19,506 bases of DNA from an uncultured Candidatus Competibacteraceae bacterium (GTDB lineage: Bacteria > Pseudomonadota > Gammaproteobacteria > Competibacterales > Competibacteraceae): contig CALGOO010000296.1 of NCBI GenBank assembly GCA_937960715.1, forward strand, positions 1 to 19,506, given 5' to 3'. The number at the start of each line of letters is the position of its first letter. The stretch's first letter is position 1. Shown here piece after piece: positions 14,019 to 19,506 of the stretch. The position numbers were made by a program, and so were the translations under genes. Under the pieces are notes generated by a model, which did no database searches, was not told where the DNA came from, and worked only from the letters and a program-made list of their open reading frames with translations.

Positions 14019-15260
14019 ATGCCTAATTCCACGCTCTCCCAAAAACAACTACCGCTGGCGCTGCTGCTGCGCATCCTCCTGCCGTTTGCCGCCGGTTATT
14101 TCCTGTCCTATCTCTACCGCACCATCAACGCGGTGCTGTCGCCCTATCTCACCACGGAACTGCGGCTGGACGCCACCGATCTCGGCTTGTTGACCAGCGT
14201 CTATTTCCTGACCTTCGGCGCTTTCCAATTACCGCTGGGCATGTTGTTGGATCGATTCGGACCACGGCGGGTGGAAGCGACGCTGCTGCTGTTCGCGGCG
14301 GCGGGAGCCGGTTTGTTTGCGTTCAGCCACAGCTTGACCGAACTGGCCATCGGCCGGGGCCTGATCGGATTGGGCGTGTCGGCCTGTCTGATGGCCAGCT
14401 TCAAGGCGTTCGTCCTGTGGTTTCCCGCCGCGCGCCTGCCCGCTGTCAATGGCTGGGTGATGGCGGCGGGTGGATTGGGCGCGCTGGCGGCCACCGCGCC
14501 GGTGGAAGCGATCCTGCCCCTGCTGGGCTGGCGGGGTGTCTTCGCCAGCCTGGCCGCCCTGACGGTCGCGGTCGCGGTCGCCCTGTGGCTCACCGTGCCG
14601 GAGCAGGCTCATCACACGCCGGCGAACGGCTGGCGCGAACAATGGCGCGGCGTGGTGGAGGTTTTCAGCAGCCCGGTGTTCTGGCGGATCGCGCCGAGCA
14701 GCGCGGTGTCGCAGGCAGCGTTCATGGCGATTCTGGGGCTGTGGGCCGGTCCGTGGTTGCGCGACGTGGCCGGGTTGGACAAAGTCACCGCCGCCAACTA
14801 CCTGTTCTGGGCGGCGGCGGCGATGGTGGCGGGATTTCTCGGCATGGGCCAGGTGACTTATCGCCTGTCGCGGCGCGGCCTTCCACCGCTGGTGGTGGCG
14901 GTCAGCGGCATGGCGCTGTTCATGCTGGTGCAACTGGCGTTGCTGCTGAAGCTGGAACCGCCGTGGCCGCTGTGGGTGCTGTTCGGATTTCTGGGCACCG
15001 CCGGAACGCTGAACTACGCCATCCTGACCCAGGCGTTTCCACCGGCGCTGGCGGGTCGGGTGAACACCGCCCTGAATTTGCTGATGTTCGCGGTGGCGTT
15101 CACCGGCCAGTGGGGCATGGGCGCGATCATCAACCGCTGGCCAGCGGCGGGCGGGGGTTACGCCGAACCCGGCTATCGACTGGCGTTCGGGCTGGCGCTG
15201 GCCGGGCAGTTGCTGACGTGGTTGTGGCTGCTGCCCAGTTTGCGCCGCCCAACCAATTGA
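14019..15260 (+). CDS. MFS transporter
   Basis: A 413-residue integral membrane protein with about 12 hydrophobic segments, the usual length for a 12-helix major facilitator. The loop after the second helix, GMLLDRFGPRRVE (about 73-85), is the MFS motif A (GxLxDRxGxRR). FLSYLYRTINAVLSPYL in the first helix, with its charged Arg, may line the substrate path. A central hydrophilic loop (about 190-215, VPEQAHHTPANGWREQWRG) separates two six-helix halves. The substrate cannot be told from the sequence or from the neighbours. Start ATG 14019 is the only one that keeps helix 1 intact; it lacks a visible ribosome site. It ends before an inverted repeat that may terminate transcription. Confidence 0.9.
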   Translation: MPNSTLSQKQLPLALLLRILLPFAAGYFLSYLYRTINAVLSPYLTTELRLDATDLGLLTSVYFLTFGAFQLPLGMLLDRFGPRRVEATLLLFAAAGAGLFAFSHSLTELAIGRGLIGLGVSACLMASFKAFVLWFPAARLPAVNGWVMAAGGLGALAATAPVEAILPLLGWRGVFASLAALTVAVAVALWLTVPEQAHHTPANGWREQWRGVVEVFSSPVFWRIAPSSAVSQAAFMAILGLWAGPWLRDVAGLDKVTAANYLFWAAAAMVAGFLGMGQVTYRLSRRGLPPLVVAVSGMALFMLVQLALLLKLEPPWPLWVLFGFLGTAGTLNYAILTQAFPPALAGRVNTALNLLMFAVAFTGQWGMGAIINRWPAAGGGYAEPGYRLAFGLALAGQLLTWLWLLPSLRRPTN

Positions 15261-15313
15261 TCCAATTATACCTTTTCCTGTTAGGTTTTTTTCAGGGGTC
15301 AAAAACTGTTCCA

Positions 15314-15388
15314 TTCGTCATACCCGCGAAAGCGGGTATCCAGTTGTTCGGTGGCTGGCTGGATTCCCGCCTTCGCGGGAATGACGAA
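15314..15388. repeat. CGTCATxCCCGCGAA-type dispersed inverted repeat
   Basis: The left arm TTCGTCATACCCGCGAA continuing to GGGTATCCAG (15314-15343) and the right arm CTGGATTCCCGC continuing to GGGAATGACGAA (15359-15388) are near-perfect complements around a 15-base centre. Each arm also contains a small internal hairpin (CCCGC-GAAA-GCGGG). Units of the type GTCATTCCCGCGAAAGCGGGAATCCAG are, from memory, widespread in proteobacterial intergenic DNA. It lies between convergent genes (MFS and SDR) and may terminate both. Confidence 0.8.
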
Positions 15389-15407
15389 AATCTATTCAGA
15401 ATTAGTA

Positions 15408-16148
15408 TTACAGGTTCAACCGTTTGAACAGCCGTTCCGGGATATGCAGGATGATCAACATGATCCAGCGCCAGAACCAGGGTAGATAAACCTCGTCACG
15501 GCCACGCTCGACGGCGGCGACGATGCCCTGGGCGATCCGGTCGGGTTGCGCCCACAACAGGCCCTTCTTCTCGAACGCGGCGGTCATCGGCGTGTCCACG
15601 AACCCCGGTTTGATCGTGATGACCTGAATGCCCTTGCCGCTGAGCCGGTTGCGCAGTCCCTGCAAGAACAAGCTCACCATGCCTTTGGCCGCGCCGTAAA
15701 CATAGTTGCTCTGTCGACCCCGGTCGCCGGCCACCGAACCGATGACAATCAAGGTTCCACGCCCACGCCGCTCGAACGCATTGGCCAGCAGGGTCGCCAG
15801 GCTGATCACGCTCAGCGCGTTGGTGTGAATCGCCGCCAGCGTTTGCTCGACCGATTGCTGGCAGGCGTTCTGATCGGGCAACGTGCCGTGGGCGATCAAC
15901 GCCACGTCGATACCGCCCAGCGCCTGTTCAGCCCGTTCCAGCAGGGCTGGATGCGCGTCAAGCCGGTCGAGATCGAGGCTTTCTTGCGTGACCGCCTGGC
16001 CGGAGCGGATTTCCAGATCGCGGGCAATCGCGGCGAGCCGTTCGGCATGGCGCCCGACCAGATGGAAGCGGGCGCCACCAGCGGCAAAACGGCGGGCGGT
16101 GGCCTCGGCGATGGCCGAAGTGGCGCCGATGATCAGGATGTTGCGCAT
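15408..16148 (-). CDS. SDR oxidoreductase, DprE2-like
   Basis: A 246-residue short-chain dehydrogenase. The nucleotide-binding motif IIGATSAIAEATARRFA (6-22) has the GxTSxI form seen in DprE2. The catalytic Ser138 (VIGSVAGDRG), Tyr151 and Lys155 (YVYGAAKG) are present, followed by IKPGFVDTPMT (179-189). The C-terminal WFWRWIMLIILHIPERLFKRL is hydrophobic and amphipathic, suggesting membrane association as expected for a lipid-linked substrate. DprE2 reduces the 2-keto sugar made by DprE1 to give polyprenyl-phosphoryl-arabinose (NADH dependent). Start ATG 16148 has AAGG 7 bases upstream. SDR membership is certain; the DprE2 role rests on the motifs and the adjacent DprE1-like gene. Confidence 0.85.
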   Translation of the reverse strand: MRNILIIGATSAIAEATARRFAAGGARFHLVGRHAERLAAIARDLEIRSGQAVTQESLDLDRLDAHPALLERAEQALGGIDVALIAHGTLPDQNACQQSVEQTLAAIHTNALSVISLATLLANAFERRGRGTLIVIGSVAGDRGRQSNYVYGAAKGMVSLFLQGLRNRLSGKGIQVITIKPGFVDTPMTAAFEKKGLLWAQPDRIAQGIVAAVERGRDEVYLPWFWRWIMLIILHIPERLFKRLNL

Positions 16149-16170
16149 GGCGTTACCTTACAAAATTTCT

Positions 16171-16205
16171 CCCCTCGCCCCGTGGAAGAGGGGTTGGGGG
16201 TGAGG
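16171..16205. repeat. CCCCTC/GAGGGG hairpin repeat in the DprE1-DprE2 gap
   Basis: CCCCTC (16171-16176) and GAGGGG (16188-16193) pair across an 11-base loop, followed by a TTGGGGGTGAGG tail. The stem and G-rich tail resemble the copy at 8306-8342. Together they look like two members of a dispersed short repeat family, both lying inside minus-strand gene clusters. Confidence 0.6.
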
Positions 16206-16212
16206 AAACCGT

Positions 16213-17523
16213 TCATTCACCCATCACCCGCCGCCAGAAGCTGGAAGAAAACCGGGGATCGATGAAGCGGCTGAATTCCGCCCATCGTGGAAAATACCGC
16301 CGGAAACTGTCGCCGCTCATCCGGGCGTCCTTGGCCGGATAAACCGCGCCGCCGGCCTGTCGGGTTACTTCATCGAGACTTTCCAGCAGCGCGAACGTCC
16401 TGGCCCCAAGATTGGGAAAATCCAGCGCCAGGGTGAAGCCGGGCCGGGGGAAGGACAACAGGCCGCCCGAAGTCTGGTCGCCGAAGCGCTTGAGCACCGC
16501 CAGCATCGAACCCTGACCGCTGGCGGCGATGCGAGCCAGAACTTCCCGCAGCGCCGCGCGAGCCTCGGCGGGCGGGATGACGCACTGATACTGGAAAAAG
16601 CCCCGCCGTCCGTACAACCGGTTCCATTCCCGCAGGTTATCCAGCGGGTAGAAAAACGGTTGATAGGGCGTCAGCCCACGCGCCGGGCGGGGCAGGTGGT
16701 AATAGAGCCGGTTGAACCAGCACACGCTGAGATTATTGACCAGCGAGACCGGCGGCGCGAACGGCACGGTCAGCGCCCGCCGTTCCGATGGCGGCGGCTT
16801 CATCAGGCCGGGCGGCGCGTGCATCCCCGCCATATAAATCCCCCGGCCCAGCGCCCGGCCCCGAGCGGCGCAGTCGATCCAGGACACGGTATAGGGATAG
16901 CGCGCCTCGTACTCGGCGTTGAGCGCGAGGAATTCGTCCAGGCTGGCAAAGCGCCGGTTCTCGGCCACGATCCAGGGATTGGCGATGCGCTGCAGCTGGA
17001 TTTCGACCCAAGTGATCAAGCCGGTCAGCCCCAGGCCACCGACCGTGGCCCGAAACCAGTCGGCATTGTGCTCTGGGGTACAGGTCAGGCGCTCGCCATC
17101 GGAGCGTAGTAGCTCAAAGGCACGAACGTGACCACCGAAGCTGCCGGCGAGATGATGGTTTTTGCCATGCACGTCGTTGGCGATGGCCCCGCCCAAGGTG
17201 ACGAACTGGGTGCCGGGAGTAACCGGCGGGAACCAACCCCGCGATACGATCAGCGCCAGAATCTCCGAAAGCAGCACACCGGCCTCCGCCCGTAGCAGTC
17301 CCGCAGCCGGATCGAAGGCGATGAAGCGGTCCAGTCCCCGCGCCAGCAACAGCGCGCCACCGCCGTTGAGGCAGACATCGCCGTAACTGCGACCATTGCC
17401 GAACGGCAGGCAGGACAGCGGTTCGGCTGGCAGGGCTGGCATTCGCGCATCGCGGCACGGCAATAGGTGACGTGGCCGGGAAGAGGGATAGCGGCCCCAA
17501 CTGGCCGGCGCGGTCGTGGCCAT
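16213..17523 (-). CDS. dprE1: FAD-binding oxidase, DprE1-like (decaprenylphosphoryl-ribose 2'-epimerase subunit)
   Basis: A 436-residue vanillyl-alcohol-oxidase-type flavoprotein (mycobacterial DprE1 is 461). FAD-site segments: LPFGNGRSYGDVCLN (39-53), TPGTQFVTLGGAIANDVHGKNHH (102-124, His119 matching DprE1 His132) and GSFGGHV (127-133). The substrate-domain lysine is Lys398 in YPAKDARMS, matching DprE1 Lys418. The position of the benzothiazinone-target Cys387 appears as Ala366 (GFTLALDFP). The enzyme would oxidise polyprenyl-phosphoryl-ribose at C2. ATG 17523 follows the UbiA stop by 8 bases; the frame stays open far upstream, but that is shadow over the UbiA gene. No clear ribosome site, so coupling is likely. 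Alternative later start: Met28 (MPALPAEP). Confidence 0.87.
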   Translation of the reverse strand: MATTAPASWGRYPSSRPRHLLPCRDARMPALPAEPLSCLPFGNGRSYGDVCLNGGGALLLARGLDRFIAFDPAAGLLRAEAGVLLSEILALIVSRGWFPPVTPGTQFVTLGGAIANDVHGKNHHLAGSFGGHVRAFELLRSDGERLTCTPEHNADWFRATVGGLGLTGLITWVEIQLQRIANPWIVAENRRFASLDEFLALNAEYEARYPYTVSWIDCAARGRALGRGIYMAGMHAPPGLMKPPPSERRALTVPFAPPVSLVNNLSVCWFNRLYYHLPRPARGLTPYQPFFYPLDNLREWNRLYGRRGFFQYQCVIPPAEARAALREVLARIAASGQGSMLAVLKRFGDQTSGGLLSFPRPGFTLALDFPNLGARTFALLESLDEVTRQAGGAVYPAKDARMSGDSFRRYFPRWAEFSRFIDPRFSSSFWRRVMGE

Positions 17524-17531
17524 GGCGGTGT

Positions 17532-18962
17532 TCACTTGGGCAGCGCGCCCAGCAGGATGAGCGCGCAGGCCAGCAGCACGTAACGGCTGTGGGTATCGGT
17601 CAGGGCGAAGATGATCGGATCGTCGTGCATCTCGCCGCGATGGGTGATCAGCCAGACCCGGCTGATCCAGTACAGCAGCGCCGGACAGAGCAGCCAGATT
17701 ACCATCGGGTGACCGTACAACGCGCGGCTGGTTTCGCTGTTGATGTACAGCGCCAGCACCAGCACCGCTGAATAACCGGCGGCCCCACCCAGATTTTGCA
17801 GGAGGCCCAGATCGTCCACGTGATAACCCCGGCCGCTCGCATTGAGGTCGCCCTGCTCGCGCAGGGTCCACAATTCCGCATAGCGCTTGACCAGGGCCAG
17901 ACTCAGGAACAGGAACATCGAAAACGCCAGCAGCCAGAACGAGGGTTCGATGTTCACCGCCGCCGCGCCGGCGATGATTCGCAGCGTGTACAGCCCTGCC
18001 AGCACGACGACGTCGAGCATCAGGGTGCGTTTGAGCCGCAGCGAATAGGCGAGAGTGGAGAGGTAGTAGGTCGCCAGCACGGCGCTGAACCAGGGCGGAT
18101 TGATCGGCAAACTCAGGCCGAACGCGGCGATCAGCAGCAGCGGAATAGCAGCGGCGCCGTGGGCGATGGGGAGTTGGCCGGCGGCGAAAGGACGGTGACG
18201 CTTGCGGGGATGACGACGGTCGGCGCTCAAATCCAGCAGGTCGTTGAGCAGGTAGACGCTGGAGGCGCACAGGCCAAAACTGAGGAACGCCAGCAGCGCC
18301 AGCAGCAGCGTGTCGGGCTGATTCCAGACGTGGCCAGCGGCCAGCGGTGCGAAGATCAGGATATTTTTGAGCCATTGATGGAGACGCAGCGCCCTGCTCC
18401 AGGATCGCCCTGACGCGGGGTCTGGCGCGAAAACCCGTTCCACCTCGCAGACCGCGCGGGCTTGATCGGCCAGTGGCGGCGCGGCGTTGACCACGAGGGC
18501 GCGGCGGGCGTGGCGCCAGACGGCCAGGTCCACGGCGGCGTTGCCGGCGTAGTCGAAGCCGCGCTCGCCGTAGCGTTCCACCAAAGTTTCGGCCTTGCGC
18601 GGGCCGGCCAGATTACGGTCGCCGTCGGTGGCCAGCACCGCGTCGAACAGGCCCAGATGCGTCGCGATCTCATCGGCGAATCGGCGATGCGAAGCGGTGA
18701 CCAGCACCAGGGCTCGACCCTGTGCCTTCTGCTCGTGCAGAAAGGCCAGCAGTTCCCGGTTGTAAGGCAGGGTAGCGATGTCCAATTCCACTCGCGCGGC
18801 GATTTCCGCTTTGAGCCGGGCCTTGCCCGCCGCCAACCAGCGCGGCCAGTTCAGAACGGCTAGCGGCGCCTGCTTCAGTTGGGCGAAAGCGGCTTCCAGC
18901 AGCAGGTCGGAATGGAGCAGGGTACCGTCGAGGTCAATACAGAGGGGACATTCGGTGGGCAT
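17532..18962 (-). CDS. HAD phosphatase-UbiA prenyltransferase fusion (phosphoribosyl-polyprenyl-phosphate synthase-like)
   Basis: A 476-residue two-domain protein. Residues 1-185 are a HAD-type hydrolase: DLDGTLL with Asp10 and Asp12, VTAS at 88-91, Lys123, and YAGNAAVDLAVW (138-149), in which the usual first Asp of motif IV is Asn. Residues about 195-476 are a polytopic UbiA-family prenyltransferase with NDLLDLSADRRHPRKRHRP (240-258, the NDxxDxxxD motif) and YSLRLKRTLMLDVVVLAG (306-323). The UbiA part resembles the Rv3806c type, which joins phosphoribose to polyprenyl phosphate. The HAD part could remove the 5-phosphate, done in mycobacteria by a separate protein. Start ATG 18962 has AGGA 6 bases upstream. 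First gene of the three-gene cluster. Confidence 0.85.
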   Translation of the reverse strand: MPTECPLCIDLDGTLLHSDLLLEAAFAQLKQAPLAVLNWPRWLAAGKARLKAEIAARVELDIATLPYNRELLAFLHEQKAQGRALVLVTASHRRFADEIATHLGLFDAVLATDGDRNLAGPRKAETLVERYGERGFDYAGNAAVDLAVWRHARRALVVNAAPPLADQARAVCEVERVFAPDPASGRSWSRALRLHQWLKNILIFAPLAAGHVWNQPDTLLLALLAFLSFGLCASSVYLLNDLLDLSADRRHPRKRHRPFAAGQLPIAHGAAAIPLLLIAAFGLSLPINPPWFSAVLATYYLSTLAYSLRLKRTLMLDVVVLAGLYTLRIIAGAAAVNIEPSFWLLAFSMFLFLSLALVKRYAELWTLREQGDLNASGRGYHVDDLGLLQNLGGAAGYSAVLVLALYINSETSRALYGHPMVIWLLCPALLYWISRVWLITHRGEMHDDPIIFALTDTHSRYVLLACALILLGALPK

Positions 18963-18981
18963 TGATCATCCTGACAGGATT

Positions 18982-18997
18982 CGGTTTTGATAAACCG
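18982..18997. promoter_or_regulatory. Small inverted repeat between DUF29 gene and UbiA gene
   Basis: CGGTTT-TGAT-AAACCG forms a 6-bp stem with a 4-base loop directly after the DUF29 stop and before the ribosome site of the HAD-UbiA gene. There is no U-run on either strand, so it is not a classical terminator. It may be an operator or an mRNA-stabilising hairpin; no evidence decides. Confidence 0.35.
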
Positions 18998-19429
18998 CTA
19001 TTCGGGTAGCCAATCTTCAGCAAGAACTTTATCTATAGAATAGGGACATGTCTCAGGGAAGGATGGGAGTGGCAAGTGGGTTTGTTTGGCGGCGCTCGAT
19101 CTTGCTCTTTGATAAGCTTGGGTCAATTCCAGCAAGGGGTATTTTTTCAGGCTGGGGCTGTCTTTTATTGCCAACTCAATTTGCAATCTTGAATCAGTAA
19201 TAGAGTCCAGCCAGCCATCGGAACGCCTTTGCGGTTGATATTCCCATTTGAGCAGGTGGATTAAAAGTCGAACAAGCTGGCTTGCAATCCCTCTTTTTTC
19301 ACTCTTGCCCAAGCCTTCCAACTCCTCAACCAAATGTTCCAGGTCGATGTTCTGCCAGCGCCCTTCCCGTATTAGGTTGGCGGTTTCGCGCGCCCACAAA
19401 CTTAAATCTGTTGCATAATTTGTATTCAC
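18998..19429 (-). CDS. DUF29 family protein
   Basis: A 143-residue protein with the whole DUF29 pattern: YATDLSLWARETANLIREG (5-23), DLEHLVEELEGLGKSEKRG (29-47), LIHLLKWEYQPQRRSDGW (56-73), SLKKYPLLELTQAYQRAR (91-108) and the C-terminal PYSIDKVLAEDWLPE. The family is common in cyanobacteria and environmental proteobacteria, often near mobile or toxin-antitoxin-like genes; no function is established. The start is GTG at 19429, with AGAGG 9 bases upstream; the nearby ATG is out of frame and stops at once. Composition is AT-richer than the genes downstream, hinting at separate acquisition. The last 77 bases of the window (19430-19506) hold no further gene. Confidence 0.9.
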   Translation of the reverse strand: MNTNYATDLSLWARETANLIREGRWQNIDLEHLVEELEGLGKSEKRGIASQLVRLLIHLLKWEYQPQRRSDGWLDSITDSRLQIELAIKDSPSLKKYPLLELTQAYQRARSSAAKQTHLPLPSFPETCPYSIDKVLAEDWLPE

Positions 19430-19506
19430 ATTAAATGACCTCTTTGCTGAGTTGAGAGCCTATGCGAAAAGTATAAACTCAGGGTACACATTTATGACGG
19501 GCACTC

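Noticed and set aside
16213..18375. A 720-codon minus-strand frame suggesting a fusion upstream of the DprE1-like enzyme
   Set aside because: The extra N-terminal part is an out-of-frame shadow over the UbiA domain gene; the family N-terminus fits ATG 17523.

Overview
The window reads as chromosomal DNA of a high-GC gammaproteobacterium (most genes look 60-68% GC by eye). The E. coli-type order frdABCD, a YaiI homologue, Tpm, a HigBA module of the E. coli YgjN/YgjM type, and several intergenic inverted-repeat families common in environmental gammaproteobacteria point that way. A lineage such as Competibacteraceae would fit, but that is a guess; no rRNA or tRNA is present.

Left end (1-1400, minus strand) is a small, AT-richer accessory patch: a HigBA-type toxin-antitoxin module with its own near-consensus promoter. 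It sits between a decayed tyrosine-recombinase fragment and a decayed ISAs1-type transposase fragment. Next, on the plus strand, come a DJ-1/PfpI protein and a translationally coupled SbcD/SbcC-like pair of the YhaO/YhaN type (metallophosphoesterase nuclease plus a 1197-residue coiled-coil ATPase).

Centre (7153-11609, minus strand) is the metabolic core: frdA-frdB-frdC-frdD, then rquA, then a small DUF2892 membrane protein. RquA converts ubiquinone to rhodoquinone, the low-potential quinone that can feed electrons to fumarate reductase. The cluster therefore looks like a self-contained anaerobic module that makes both the enzyme and its electron carrier. The roughly 300-base region upstream of frdA holds repeated GGTTGA/TCAACC half-sites that may be regulatory.

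Right of this lie an Sfp-type phosphopantetheinyl transferase and tpm (plus), yaiI (minus, TTG start) and a divergent MFS transporter (plus). The right end (15408-18962, minus) carries a HAD-UbiA fusion, a DprE1-like FAD oxidase and a DprE2-like SDR, in the order of the decaprenyl-phosphoryl-arabinose pathway known from mycobacteria. It probably makes a polyprenyl-phosphate-linked D-arabinofuranose donor; the acceptor and the arabinosyltransferase are not in the window. A DUF29 gene closes the window.

Three kinds of short intergenic inverted repeats occur: a GATGGGTTTCG/CGAAACCCATC type, a CGTCAT-CCCGCGAA type, and a CCCCTC/GAGGGG type present twice, each time inside a gene cluster. No CRISPR array, tRNA, rRNA or intact insertion sequence was seen.
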